Below are positions 36,729 to 45,559 of a stretch of 64,000 nucleotides of DNA, piece after piece. The notes under the pieces were generated by a model. It saw nothing but the letters and a program-made list of their open reading frames with translations. It had not been told where the DNA came from and made no database searches. Source of the DNA: Mangrovibacter plantisponsor (GTDB lineage: Bacteria > Pseudomonadota > Gammaproteobacteria > Enterobacterales > Enterobacteriaceae); NCBI RefSeq assembly GCF_003182475.1, contig NZ_QGTS01000002.1:329749-393748 (forward strand), given 5' to 3'. Numbering within the stretch: position 1 is the stretch's first letter; each line of letters begins with the position of its first letter. The translations under genes were made by a program, and so were the position numbers.

Positions 36729-37314
36729 TTTCTGGTGCATGGAATCTTACCTGCCAGCAGGCCATGTTAATGGATAATCCCCTGGGTAAACTTTCTCTTG
36801 GGTGTTTTAATTTCATATTTCAGGCGGGAAGCAGGCGGCTGAGCTATTCGTGCTTATATCACATGTTAATCTGACAGCGCCTTATTGATACTTTAATAAA
36901 TTACCTGGGAAAAACGTATTAAGAGCTTATTGATTATGAATTGTTCGCCTACAAAAAACTCAAACTGGCTTATCAGGCGAACCTGGCCTGAGTCCTGGTA
37001 TGGTAAACGACGGTATTTTCTTGTCCTTCAGGATGTCGTCACTAACCAAAGTGGCATGGTGCTGCTTTATTATTCACTTTTACGGTGTCAACTCGTTTTC
37101 CCATATGTTGCCGCTATTCGCCCACCTGAAAAGAAAATCGTTTCACTCAACATAGCAGCATAAGTAAAACTGGCTTAAAAACATCTCGTTAAAACACAAA
37201 GAAAAAGAACATCGTGTTTTATTGTGCTGATTTCATTGATTTTTATTGGGATTATTCTGAATTGAAATTACCATCGGAGCTCTACAACCTGCACATAATT
37301 TAAGAGCTGTTATT
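36729..37314. other. Intergenic region without a supported gene
   Basis: A 77-codon frame at 36930-37163 has no family resemblance and unremarkable initiation. The region just before 37315 carries the promoter of the hydrolase gene. Confidence 0.4.
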
Positions 37315-38388
37315 ATGTCAAAACATATTTTATCAGGTATCGCGTGTGCCATTCTGTTAACTCTGTCATCTTTAGCCTTAGCAGAAACCTCATTCCCAAC
37401 CCCCAAAGAAGCCGACTGGACTGCAAAAACGTTCACCTTTAATAGTGGAGATAAATTCAACAATCTGCGTATTCACTACTATACGATTGGTGATAAAAGT
37501 AAACCGGCGGTATTATTGCTTCACGGAACTAATCAGCCAGTGCGTTCACTGTTAGCAAAGGGCTTTGCTGGTGAATTATTTGGCCCGGGTCAGGCTCTGG
37601 ACAGCAGCAAATACTTTATTATCATCCCGGAAAGTATCGGCTCTGGAAAATCATCAAAACCTTCTGATGGTTTACGTATGGCATTCCCGCATTACGATTA
37701 TGACGATATGGTGACAGCACAATATCGTTTAATTAAAGAAGGGTTAGGTCTTTCTCATTTACGCCTGGTCATGGGGTATTCCATGGGAGGCATGCAAACC
37801 TGGTTGTGGGGCGAAAAATATCCGTCGATGATGGATGCCCTGGTACCGATGGCTTCCCAGCCTAATGAGCTTTCCGGTCGCAACTGGATGATGCGCCGCA
37901 TGCTGATCGAATCTGTTAAAAATGATCCCGCCTGGGCTGAAGGGAATTATAAACAGCAACCTCCTGCCCTTAAGACCGCAAATATTATGTTCAGCATTGC
38001 CACCACTGGCGGTACGCTGGCTTACCAGCACCAGGCCCCAACTCGCGCGCTGGCCGATAAACTGGTAGACGAGCGCCTGGCGGCCCCTGTTACTGCAGAT
38101 GCCAATGACTTCATTTATATCTGGGGTTCCTCGGCAAATTACAATGCGTTGCCCAACCTTAACCGTATTACCGCACCCATGCTGATTATTAATTCAGCGG
38201 ACGACGAGCGTAACCCGGTTGAGACAGGAATTCTGGCGGGTGAAATCAAACAGCTAAAACAGGCTCAGTTATTCCTTATTCCGGCGAGCACCGAAACCCG
38301 CGGCCACGGCACCATGATGTTGGCTAAATTTTACAGTGCAAAACTAAAAACATTTTTAGCCAGCATTCCCAGGCACGACAAGCAATAA
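37315..38388 (+). CDS. Exported alpha/beta hydrolase, MetX-like fold
   Basis: 357 aa with a signal peptide (MSKHILSGIACAILLTLSSLALA, cleavage before ETSF). The hydrolase domain has PAVLLLHGTN (oxyanion loop), nucleophile elbow VMGYSMGGMQTW (Ser about residue 157), acidic residue in IINSADDERNPVE and catalytic His in ETRGHGTMM. The layout resembles homoserine acetyltransferase-type hydrolases (the GYSMGGMQ elbow), but export argues for a periplasmic esterase. Substrate unknown. Monocistronic with its own terminator. Confidence 0.82.
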   Translation: MSKHILSGIACAILLTLSSLALAETSFPTPKEADWTAKTFTFNSGDKFNNLRIHYYTIGDKSKPAVLLLHGTNQPVRSLLAKGFAGELFGPGQALDSSKYFIIIPESIGSGKSSKPSDGLRMAFPHYDYDDMVTAQYRLIKEGLGLSHLRLVMGYSMGGMQTWLWGEKYPSMMDALVPMASQPNELSGRNWMMRRMLIESVKNDPAWAEGNYKQQPPALKTANIMFSIATTGGTLAYQHQAPTRALADKLVDERLAAPVTADANDFIYIWGSSANYNALPNLNRITAPMLIINSADDERNPVETGILAGEIKQLKQAQLFLIPASTETRGHGTMMLAKFYSAKLKTFLASIPRHDKQ

Positions 38389-38400
38389 CTAACACAACCA

Positions 38401-38436
38401 GCAGGGCATTATTTCAGTTATGCCCTGCATTTTATT
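38401..38436 (+). terminator. Terminator after the hydrolase gene
   Basis: GCAGGGCAT and ATGCCCTGC, loop 10, followed by ATTTTATT. Confidence 0.8.
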
Positions 38437-38498
38437 AAAGATGCGGTTTTCAACACCATACTCCATTTCATTATGATATTGGCAAAAGGGAAAACTCT

Positions 38499-40109
38499 AT
38501 GTTTCGAAAAATAAAGATCCGCACAGCGCTCAGTTTGATGATTCTCTCACTGACGGCTTTATTATTGTTTGTCGGCGTTTTGGGTTTATTTGCTTTGCAG
38601 TCAGGAAATAAATCCTTTGCCCGTGTGGATACCGAAGTGTTACCTGGCCTTGTTTCCCTGAATGAAAGTTCTGAATTGTTATTACGTGGTCGCCTTGATT
38701 TACGCCTGTATGAATCATTAATGGGAAAAGGCGAAACCGATAAAGCCAAAGTGGCACTGGACCGGGCCCGGGGTAAAATTGAAACTGCTGGCGCTAAATG
38801 GCAGAACTACCTGAAATACCCGCAGTCGTCAGAGGAACAGGCAATTGCCACCGAAATGGCTACCAGCCGTGAAAAACTGATGAACGAGTTTATCAACCCG
38901 GGTATTGCAGCTCTGCAAGCCGGTAAACTGGATGAATACCGCCAGTCTGCCGGGAAATCAACCGCGTTGTATGCCGCGTTTGATAAGGCATCGAAAGCAC
39001 TCGTTGCCTATAAACTGAAAAGCATTGATACCGCATACGACGAATCCAACAGCCGTGTAAGGCGCATGCAGTATGTGCTCTGGTTCTCTATCACCTGCGC
39101 ACTGGTGCTGGCGGGGCTTGCCTGGGCGGTGATGACCAGTTTGATTGTGAATCCCCTGAATAAAGTGATTTCTGTCTTTGACCGTATCGCAGAAGGCGAC
39201 TTGCGGGCGCGCATTGATGTGACGGGAAAAAATGAAATCGCAAGGCTGTTTTCCTCTGTGCAGCGTATGCGTGACGGGCTGGAAAACATGGTGCGTGGTG
39301 TTCACACGGGTACGAATGCGATTAGCAGCGGGGTGGAAGAAATAGCCTCTGGCAACATTGATTTGTCCAGCCGCACTGAGCAGCAGGCCGCTTCGCTTGA
39401 TGAGACAGCTTCCAGCATGGAACAGATCATGGCGACAGTAAAAAACAATGAAGAAAATACGCAAAAAGCCAATGAACTGTCGTTAAAAGCATCCAGCTCG
39501 GCATCACGTGGGGCTAACGTGGTATCTGAAGTGGTGTCCACAATGGCGTCTATTGAAAAGAGCTCAGCCAAAATTGGTGACATCGTCAGTGTGATTGACG
39601 GTATCGCTTTCCAGACCAACCTGCTGGCACTGAATGCTGCAGTAGAAGCTGCCAGAGCAGGCGAAGCTGGCCGTGGGTTTGCTGTGGTGGCTTCTGAAGT
39701 GCGCACGCTTGCCCAACGTAGTGCCACTGCCGCCAAAGAAATTGGCACCATGATAGATGACTCCCTGAGCCGCATTGAACAGGGCTCCGGCCTGGTGAAA
39801 GAAGCCGGCCGCACCATGAGTGAAGTGATGGTGGATGTTAAAGAAGTGGTGGAGATCATGGATGAGTTGATGCTGGCGTCTGGCGAACAGACTCGCGGTA
39901 TCTCGCAGATCAACATTGCTATTCACCAGATGGACGGCGTAACCCAACAAAACGCCTCGCTGGTTGCTGAAGTGGCAACTGCCGCCAGTTCGTTACAGGA
40001 GCAGGTGGTGCACTTACAGCAATCTGTTACACGCTTCCGGGTTGATACAGAACAGGACAGCCATTTGTTAACCAGCGAGCCATTAAAGCTGGGGCTGCTT
40101 GCCAGCTGA
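38499..40109 (+). CDS. Methyl-accepting chemotaxis protein
   Basis: 536 aa. TM1 (about 9-32), a periplasmic four-helix-bundle ligand domain (to about 188), TM2 (about 190-213), HAMP (about 214-268) and the cytoplasmic signalling hairpin with [20 protein letters not shown] and [20 protein letters not shown]. It signals to CheA/CheW. It lacks the C-terminal NWETF-type pentapeptide that tethers CheR/CheB in Tar and Tsr, so it behaves as a low-abundance type receptor. Ligand unknown. AAAGGGAAAACTCT precedes the ATG. Confidence 0.92.
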   Translation: MFRKIKIRTALSLMILSLTALLLFVGVLGLFALQSGNKSFARVDTEVLPGLVSLNESSELLLRGRLDLRLYESLMGKGETDKAKVALDRARGKIETAGAKWQNYLKYPQSSEEQAIATEMATSREKLMNEFINPGIAALQAGKLDEYRQSAGKSTALYAAFDKASKALVAYKLKSIDTAYDESNSRVRRMQYVLWFSITCALVLAGLAWAVMTSLIVNPLNKVISVFDRIAEGDLRARIDVTGKNEIARLFSSVQRMRDGLENMVRGVHTGTNAISSGVEEIASGNIDLSSRTEQQAASLDETASSMEQIMATVKNNEENTQKANELSLKASSSASRGANVVSEVVSTMASIEKSSAKIGDIVSVIDGIAFQTNLLALNAAVEAARAGEAGRGFAVVASEVRTLAQRSATAAKEIGTMIDDSLSRIEQGSGLVKEAGRTMSEVMVDVKEVVEIMDELMLASGEQTRGISQINIAIHQMDGVTQQNASLVAEVATAASSLQEQVVHLQQSVTRFRVDTEQDSHLLTSEPLKLGLLAS

Positions 40110-40145
40110 TACAACTGGATTCATCAGGCTTATGTTCAGATAATT

Positions 40146-40177
40146 ATAGGGCGGGGGGAGACCTCGCCCTATTTAAT
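40146..40177 (+). terminator. Terminator after the chemotaxis receptor gene
   Basis: ATAGGGCG and CGCCCTAT, loop about 11, followed by TTTAATT. Confidence 0.75.
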
Positions 40178-40229
40178 TGTCTGAGGCTGGAACACCACCG
40201 CTTCGGCAAACTGCTGAAGTCTTCTATTC

Positions 40230-40435
40230 CGGTGTAACCCATTAGTTCTCTTTTTCATGCTACGAAAGACGCATCTTTCTGGAAGAGATGGAAACGTTTA
40301 TTTACGAAGCTAAAAAAATGGCTTCCGCCAGAGCCTGAATGTCTGCTCCGTGCCAGGAGCGGACCCTCGCTACTCTTCTGAAGAGGAAGTTCAGGAATAT
40401 GTAAGTCTGTTGGCTAATAATTACGATATAGAATA
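40230..40435 (+). pseudogene. Remnant of an unidentified gene before the DUF1963 gene
   Basis: Two frames that look like one broken protein: FLEEMETFIYEAKKMAS at about 40279-40330, then, shifted, SLNVCSVPGADPRYSSEEEV and QEYVSLLANNYDIE, ending at TAA 40433. It lies where a toxin C terminus would precede an immunity gene. Family not recognised. Confidence 0.4.
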
Positions 40436-40489
40436 AGAACTTCACTATTTCAAAATCCAAAGAGTATTTGCATACACAAGGTTGCGGTT

Positions 40490-41167
40490 ATGAAACCCAA
40501 GGGTGCGTTAGTTTTAGAAGAACTCAGATCCAAATTACGTCCTGCATCTGTAGCACAAGTCGGTGGTTTTCGTCCCACTGCAGATCCCATTACATCCTGG
40601 TTTTTGAAAGGAGTCTCTCTACCTGATGAAGGGTTGCCAGTTTGGCAGGGGCAGCCGATGTTTCCGCTTCTTCAGATTCGTATAGATGAGCTTCCCGTGA
40701 TTCCTGAACAATTGAAGGGGGTCGCACTTCTGGTGCTTTATCACAATATGGAAAGTCATCCATTTGATAAACCTCATGGCGAGGGTTGGCTAATACGAGA
40801 ATATGCCACCCTTGAGGGGCTTGAGTTATTGCCCGTAATTGATACTCCATATCGTGCATTTCCGGTTCGATGGTTAAGTGTCAATGATGATTCTCCGGGA
40901 TGGGAGGATGCCTGGGACATTATTGATCTGTCTGACGTAAATGATGATGAGGAGGCAAGTGACAGCTTCTATGGTGATTTTAACCGATACAGTGGAACCA
41001 AGGTCGGAGGATATCCGATGGAGATACAGCATGGTGTGGGGATTCAAGATTTTGTCTTTCAGGTTGGGTCAGAAGAAAAAGTAAGCTGGATGTGGGCAGA
41101 CAATGGTATCGGCTACTTTCACAAGTCACCAGAGGGGCTCTGGACGTTTTCGTGTCAGTTTTACTAG
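40490..41167 (+). CDS. DUF1963 (YwqG-like) protein, possible immunity protein
   Basis: 225 aa. The DUF1963 pattern is clear at the C terminus: TKVGGYPMEIQHG, DFVFQVGSEE and MWADNGIGYFHKSPEG. Proteins of this family often lie next to polymorphic toxins and act, or are thought to act, as immunity proteins; others are free-standing. Here it follows toxin-like debris in a toxin/immunity region, so immunity is a fair inference. The ATG at 40490 has only a weak ribosome binding site. Confidence 0.75.
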   Translation: MKPKGALVLEELRSKLRPASVAQVGGFRPTADPITSWFLKGVSLPDEGLPVWQGQPMFPLLQIRIDELPVIPEQLKGVALLVLYHNMESHPFDKPHGEGWLIREYATLEGLELLPVIDTPYRAFPVRWLSVNDDSPGWEDAWDIIDLSDVNDDEEASDSFYGDFNRYSGTKVGGYPMEIQHGVGIQDFVFQVGSEEKVSWMWADNGIGYFHKSPEGLWTFSCQFY

Positions 41168-41340
41168 AAGTTCAACTTCCGAGCCTTGCTCTGAGCAGAC
41201 ATGACACCTTTCCTGCCTGGTAGCTCTATGCCAGAGCGGACATAGTTAATGTCTTTCAGGAAGGAAACAATTACCATGTGTAATACTGTGTGAGCGGGTT
41301 AAACCTAGACAAGAAATCATTATTGTGGAGGGATCTTTTG

Positions 41341-41652
41341 ATGAGTTGTGAACACTGCCAGGATCTATGTGTCAAATACGTCATCCGTCATCCTGAACAC
41401 TTACGTAAGGCTATTCGTATTGCAAAGCATGCGCTCAATGAAGGGATTCTGACCGAGACCAAAGCAACTGATGATTGGAACCAATATACTTTTAATGAGT
41501 GTGCTGAAAAGATGATATGGGGTGATATAGTTGATTATCATTTTGTATGTAAGCATTGCGGTACTCAGTTTGTATTAGGCGCTGAAACATATCATGGCAG
41601 TGGTGGCTATTGGTCACCAGAGAACGAAAAGCCATCTGCAACATTTGACTAA
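41341..41652 (+). CDS. Small protein with a CxxC zinc-finger-like pair
   Basis: 103 aa from the ATG at 41341, chosen because GGAGGG lies 9 bases upstream. Two Cys pairs, MSCEHCQDLC at the start and FVCKHCGTQF near residue 75, could bind zinc. The end reads YHGSGGYWSPENEKPSATFD. I do not recognise a family; its position among immunity-type genes suggests a similar role. Confidence 0.55.
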   Translation: MSCEHCQDLCVKYVIRHPEHLRKAIRIAKHALNEGILTETKATDDWNQYTFNECAEKMIWGDIVDYHFVCKHCGTQFVLGAETYHGSGGYWSPENEKPSATFD

Positions 41653-41897
41653 ATCTCATTCTTGGTAATCAGGAATAGTTGTTGTGGGCTGCTTCGTGCC
41701 GGTAGCGAATATAGTCTGCAGGTACCGGACTAACTGTTTTATGACAAGGGCGGACTTTGGGCTGTTGTCTGTGGGGCGGTATTCCAGCAGAATAAGTCTG
41801 CTTTAAGCGTGAACATTGTTTATGCCGCCACAAGCTATTGAAGCTGGCTTCGGCTGGCGTTACCGACTAACAAAAGAATGGATGCAAGGGGTAGGCT

Positions 41898-42377
41898 ATG
41901 CGTACTCATCAACTTAACAAGCCCAGTAAGCTGTATCGCAGTGTTAACACGACTACGCGGCATAGGTCTAATAATCCTGGTGCTGAGTATCGCTGGGAAC
42001 GTAATCGTAAAAAGGTGGGTGAAGAGCTACAGGCAAAGCGCGAGACAATGCATGGCAGGCAAAAACGTGGCAGGGACTACACACCATTGTTTCACTTTCT
42101 GATCAAACAGATTGGAAAATCCTGGGATGATATATTCAGCGAAGTATGTGGACGTCTTGATACCACCAAACCGGTATTCTGGTTAGTTGCATTGCATGAA
42201 CATCAGCGTAGGGAACTGGTCTGTATTGGTGAGAGCAGCTTTTATCCAGGTCTGTTTGTTGATGGGAACGGAATTCTGCAACAGGTCAATCCGTCGATTA
42301 CGGGGAAGGATGTTCAGGTGACTTGCCGCTGCTGCACACACACTTACATTGGTGAGCCAGTGCCCCAGCTCGATTAA
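41898..42377 (+). CDS. Hypothetical protein
   Basis: 159 aa, very basic N-terminal half (RHRSNN, RWERNRKKVGEEL, GRQKRGRDY) followed by a domain with FHFLIKQIGKSWDDIFSEV and a CRCC motif near residue 145. AGGGGTAGGCT precedes the ATG, a fair ribosome binding site. No known family. It may be a nucleic-acid-binding protein or part of an old toxin/immunity pair. Confidence 0.5.
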   Translation: MRTHQLNKPSKLYRSVNTTTRHRSNNPGAEYRWERNRKKVGEELQAKRETMHGRQKRGRDYTPLFHFLIKQIGKSWDDIFSEVCGRLDTTKPVFWLVALHEHQRRELVCIGESSFYPGLFVDGNGILQQVNPSITGKDVQVTCRCCTHTYIGEPVPQLD

Positions 42378-42466
42378 GTGGCAGCATTTCTGGCACTGCC
42401 ACGGGGGAGTCTGCAATCAGCAGTGGGAGCGATGGCTGGCTTCAATTGTTTGCTTAAAGTAAAAAC

Positions 42467-42703
42467 TCACCATAACCAGCGCTGCTCAGATTCGTGCCAG
42501 GATCCCTGCCAGAGGTCAAAACGTGTTAGTTGTCTCAGTTTGCGTAAAACGACATCTTCACCCACTAACAAGAGGCTTTGCTCCGGAATTGAAATACCAA
42601 AATGGCCTCCCGCAATGGGGAATATTTCACATTCTGGTGTGAGTGAACCCAACACTTTTTCTATCTTCTTACGGCCAGCTTTTACAATTAACTGAAGCCC
42701 CAT
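42467..42703 (-). CDS. Small protein coupled to the upstream 95-aa ORF
   Basis: 78 aa. Its ATG overlaps the stop of the preceding minus-strand ORF (TGATG), which points to real translational coupling. No family recognised (MGLQLIVKAGRKKIEKVLGS, GGHFGISIPEQSLLLVGED). If the 95-aa ORF is a toxin tail, this would be the immunity protein. Confidence 0.5.
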   Translation of the reverse strand: MGLQLIVKAGRKKIEKVLGSLTPECEIFPIAGGHFGISIPEQSLLLVGEDVVLRKLRQLTRFDLWQGSWHESEQRWLW

Positions 42704-42990
42704 CAGCGTTTGAACTCCACAGTGGCTAAATGCTCAAGTGCCCGGCTGACCAGAGCGAGAACTGCGTCAGGGATTGATTGCCCTCTGATATCATAAATAA
42801 CCTGGCAGGTTCGAATGTGAGCAGGAAGTTGGGATAACCCGTAGGATATTCTGGCAAGATTATACTCAATACTGAGTTGCACAGGGTCCTCGGATTCCAG
42901 GTTGTGGTTGGCTACAAGGATGAACTCTCCGAGCTCTTCATTTATAAATTCTGGGGTAAACACCGCGCCTCTCTTTAATTGTCTCGCCAT
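42703..42990 (-). CDS. 95-aa protein with a polymorphic-toxin-like tail
   Basis: Ends with CQVIYDIRGQSIPDAVLALV and EHLATVEFKR. The pattern hhhDhRGQxhxD...hEFKR resembles the C termini of some contact-dependent toxin (CdiA-CT type) nucleases, but here only about 95 residues exist and no delivery domain is attached. It may be a detached toxin tip. Coupled to the following 78-aa ORF by TGATG. Confidence 0.5.
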   Translation of the reverse strand: MARQLKRGAVFTPEFINEELGEFILVANHNLESEDPVQLSIEYNLARISYGLSQLPAHIRTCQVIYDIRGQSIPDAVLALVSRALEHLATVEFKR

Positions 42991-43078
42991 TCTATTTCAG
43001 GATGACTCCTGCACTCCAGCTACCGCTTCTCGCTGACCATGTATTGTGCTTGTCTGACCAGAAATGAGCAGGGATACT

Positions 43079-43498
43079 TTATTCTAAGTACTGGCTGAAG
43101 CGTAACAGGTAGCCATCTGGATCTTGTACAAGAAACTCCCGCTGGCAGGCTATATGCTCACCGACGTTGTAGTGGTTATCGCGTAGTCCCCGATACAAAG
43201 TTATTTCGTGAGTAAGAATACGTGCCACTAAATTTTCAATATCATCAACTTCTATCTGGAAATTAATCCCTCGCCCCAACGGCCTGATGAGTTCTCCCGT
43301 ATTCCATCCTTCCTCATGGTATTGTTCAATCATTAGTTGTGCCTCGCCAAGGCTGATGTAGGCAAAATCGGGTTCGCTGCGCATTATCATAATGTTAAAA
43401 CCCAGTACATCGGTATAGAAACGCAGGGAAGCAGGAAAATCTGTTACGGTAAGTTCAGGAACCATACGGTTCCAATATGATTCTTTTAGAACGGTCAT
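43079..43498 (-). CDS. VOC family protein (glyoxalase/bleomycin resistance fold)
   Basis: 139 aa from the ATG at 43498 (MTVLKESYWNRM), or 147 aa from 43522. It has the VOC fold: PELTVTDFPASLRFYTDVLG at the start, FQIEVDDIENLVARI in the middle and EFLVQDPDGYLLRFSQYLE at the end. The length and the lack of a second metal His fit the bleomycin-binding/antibiotic resistance branch rather than glyoxalase I. No related neighbours. Confidence 0.8.
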   Translation of the reverse strand: MTVLKESYWNRMVPELTVTDFPASLRFYTDVLGFNIMIMRSEPDFAYISLGEAQLMIEQYHEEGWNTGELIRPLGRGINFQIEVDDIENLVARILTHEITLYRGLRDNHYNVGEHIACQREFLVQDPDGYLLRFSQYLE

Positions 43499-43898
43499 AA
43501 TGTCCACTCTTTTTTGGCTCATGCCGAATAGATTAGATTACCTGCGTATGATTCGTGACTCCACATATGTGAGACAGAGCCTGGTAGCCCTGATAATGAA
43601 TCAACAGGAGTTAAGTGGTACCGGGCAAGGCGAAATTTCACAATTTTAATTACATGCAAGGCTAACGGTTATTACTTTCTGACAGAGATCGAAGGTGATT
43701 TTGGCAGGGAACGAATGCTCAATAACTGCAGGGGATTCGTTTCCGAACTCAGCCAGATGAGTGAAGAAATGATAACTTCATAAATGCCATAAACTGAATG
43801 TGTCGCTACGCCTCCAATTTTCTTAACCTAATAACAAACAACGATTTTAAGTCAAACTGCAAATCGGTTAGTATTGCATCAGTTTAACCACAAATATG
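43499..43898. other. Intergenic region before the second PAAR-pyocin locus
   Basis: About 400 bases. I see no supported gene; a short frame near 43680-43780 has no recognisable content. The last part resembles the AT-rich promoter region of the first locus. Confidence 0.35.
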
Positions 43899-43937
43899 AC
43901 AAGGAAAAGGAATGCGACGTCAATATACCAGTGAACT
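43899..43937 (+). repeat. Leader repeat, copy 2
   Basis: Matches 34106-34144 at 35 of 39 positions, including the ribosome binding site and first codons of the leader. Confidence 0.85.
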
Positions 43938-43989
43938 TCCCTCCGGTATTTGGTCAGGTCATGTTTTTAAGAACAGGAGAACGGACTAA
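43912..43989 (+). CDS. 25-aa leader ORF upstream of the second PAAR gene
   Basis: MRRQYTSELPSGIWSGHVF and then KNRRTD, ending at a TAA that overlaps the ATG of the PAAR frame (TAATG). Its counterpart at 34119 shares MxRQYTxEL. The coupling suggests that ribosomes finishing the leader restart on the PAAR gene. Confidence 0.5.
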   Translation: MRRQYTSELPSGIWSGHVFKNRRTD

Positions 43990-44231
43990 TGGGGGCGACG
44001 GGGTTTTACCTGCGGGTGGGCGATTCGACTACCTGCGGGGGAAAGATACTGACCGGGGATGAAACGATGAGCTGGTATGATGTGGCGGGGGCACGGGAAG
44101 GCGTATACGTTCACCACAGAGGAAAAGCCGCGTATCACCATCATCTGGACGCCAGACAGTTCAGGAGTCAATGTTCCGTCAAATACAGGCAACCAGAACC
44201 CGGAAAGGATACCGAACCCGGTTATTGTTGA
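43989..44231 (+). pseudogene. PAAR fragment cut off by an internal deletion
   Basis: The frame begins MGATGFYLRVGDSTTCGGKI and LTGDETMSWYDVAG, a PAAR N terminus, then at about 44090 the DNA passes into pyocin S domain sequence in a different frame, so the PAAR frame ends in nonsense at 44231. Compared with the first locus roughly 1 kb of coding sequence is missing. Confidence 0.75.
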
Positions 44232-44754
44232 TCCGCTGCCGGAAAATACCCGTATTGAGGCGACAACCACTCCGGCACCGGAAGAAAAGACATTTGCGGA
44301 TTATATTCTTATCCTGCCAGTATCGGATATTCCGCCGATTTATATATATTTTCGAAATAGTGCTGGACAGGTCACGGGGAAAGGCCAGAAAGTTAGCGGT
44401 ATTTGGTTGTCGGATGCGAATACAGGAAATGGTTCCCCGGTTCCAAGTCAGATTGCTGACAGGCTGCGTGGGCGAACCTTTGGAAATTTTGACCAGTTCC
44501 GTAAGGCTTTTTGGTTAGAGGTTTCAAAAGACCCTGAGGTATCAAGCCAGTTCCGGGGGAGTAACAAAATTCATATACGCAATGGAAACTCTCCTTTCAC
44601 ACGAGAACAGGATCGTGCCGGAGGAAGAGAGCGCTATGAAATCCATCATATTATTCCAATAAGTAAAGGTGGGGATGTTTATAATGTCGATAATATGGGC
44701 ATAACTTCACCTAAACGGCATATTGATATTCATTCAGTGAGGCAAAGTAAATAA
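44077..44754 (+). CDS. Pyocin S domain-colicin E9-type HNH DNase without its delivery domain
   Basis: 225 aa from an internal ATG. Residues about 8-95 are the end of an S-type pyocin domain (AYTFTTEEKPRITIIWTPDS, matching the first locus), then a full colicin E2/E7/E9-type DNase: TGKGQKVSGIWL, GSPVPSQIADRLRGRTF, FRKAFWLEVSKDPEVSSQF and the beta-beta-alpha-metal motif YEIHHIIPISKGG...NVDNMGITSPKRHIDIH, with all four metal/catalytic His. The catalytic part looks active. The upstream PAAR part is in another frame, so delivery is lost unless re-joined. No good ribosome binding site precedes 44077, so expression is doubtful. Confidence 0.8.
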   Translation: MMWRGHGKAYTFTTEEKPRITIIWTPDSSGVNVPSNTGNQNPERIPNPVIVDPLPENTRIEATTTPAPEEKTFADYILILPVSDIPPIYIYFRNSAGQVTGKGQKVSGIWLSDANTGNGSPVPSQIADRLRGRTFGNFDQFRKAFWLEVSKDPEVSSQFRGSNKIHIRNGNSPFTREQDRAGGRERYEIHHIIPISKGGDVYNVDNMGITSPKRHIDIHSVRQSK

Positions 44755-44755
44755 T

Positions 44756-45013
44756 ATGGGTGATAAAAAATTATTATCTGATTATACAGAAAGTGAATTT
44801 TTAGATTTAGTTCGTAAAATTTATAATGCTGAAGGGCCAACAGAAGAGGACGATAATCGCCGAGTCAGGGAGTTTAGGCGACTTGCTGAACATCCATCAG
44901 GCTCCGACCTTATCTTCTACCCAGAGGATGGGAAAGATGATAGCCCTGAAGGCGTTGTTAAAGAAGTTAAAGAATGGCGTCAAGCGCATGGTAAATCGGG
45001 CTTTAAGAGTTAG
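44756..45013 (+). CDS. Colicin DNase immunity protein (Im9 type)
   Basis: 85 aa, the size of Im2/Im7/Im8/Im9 and plainly of that family: [60 protein letters not shown]. The helix II/III binding surface (SDLIFYP, equivalent to SDLIYYP with the conserved Tyr pair position) is present. It starts one base after the toxin stop. Intact. Confidence 0.92.
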   Translation: MGDKKLLSDYTESEFLDLVRKIYNAEGPTEEDDNRRVREFRRLAEHPSGSDLIFYPEDGKDDSPEGVVKEVKEWRQAHGKSGFKS

Positions 45014-45244
45014 TCTCTGGCCTTATAAATGAGTATGTATCCGCGTCTGAGTGCGCGGCTTTATTGATGATTACCTCCCAATAAACCTTCATCAATACAT
45101 TTTTTGGATTTAAGTTAATAAGATCAATGCATTATTGAAGTAACAAGGTGTAATGCCTTATCTCCGCCTGATAAGCCAATTGCAACAGTCGTTAACCGGC
45201 TCCAGGAACCAGCCCGGAACACCTCTCCAGGCCCACAAAAGCAA

Positions 45245-45270
45245 AAAGCCTGCTCGTAAGCAGGCTTTTC
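45245..45270 (-). terminator. Terminator of the tRNA-Asn gene
   Basis: AAAGCCTGCT and AGCAGGCTTT around CGTA, flanked by A and T runs on both sides, so it can work in both directions. It lies 5 bases past the tRNA 3' end. Confidence 0.85.
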
Positions 45271-45275
45271 AAATT

Positions 45276-45351
45276 TGGCTCCTCTGACTGGACTCGAACC
45301 AGTGACATACGGATTAACAGTCCGCCGTTCTACCGACTGAACTACAGAGGA
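45276..45351 (-). tRNA. tRNA-Asn (GTT)
   Basis: 76 nt including CCA. On the minus strand the acceptor TCCTCTG pairs with CAGAGGA, the D arm reads GTAGTTCAGTCGGTAGAAC, the anticodon loop CTGTTAATC gives anticodon GTT, and the T arm is CTGGTTCGAGTCCAG. Its 3' end faces the toxin/immunity region. It lies next to yeeO, as an asn tRNA does in E. coli. Confidence 0.97.
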
Positions 45352-45559
45352 ATCGTGTGGAGGCAATCATAGCGGCGAAAAAACAATTGTCAAACCTAAA
45401 TCGCCAAATCCACGCCAAGTGGCGATTATCTCAGCAGCTCGCTGGATTATCAGACAAATAACCCCGAAAATCCTTTGCAGGAATACGAATACTCCCTCAT
45501 CATTTAAAACTGGGTTTCAACATTCTGTTTGTGAGTCCAATTTGAAAGTACTTTCCGCA

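Noticed and set aside
36930..37163. 77-codon frame as a gene
   Set aside because: No recognisable family and no neighbour logic; could be chance.
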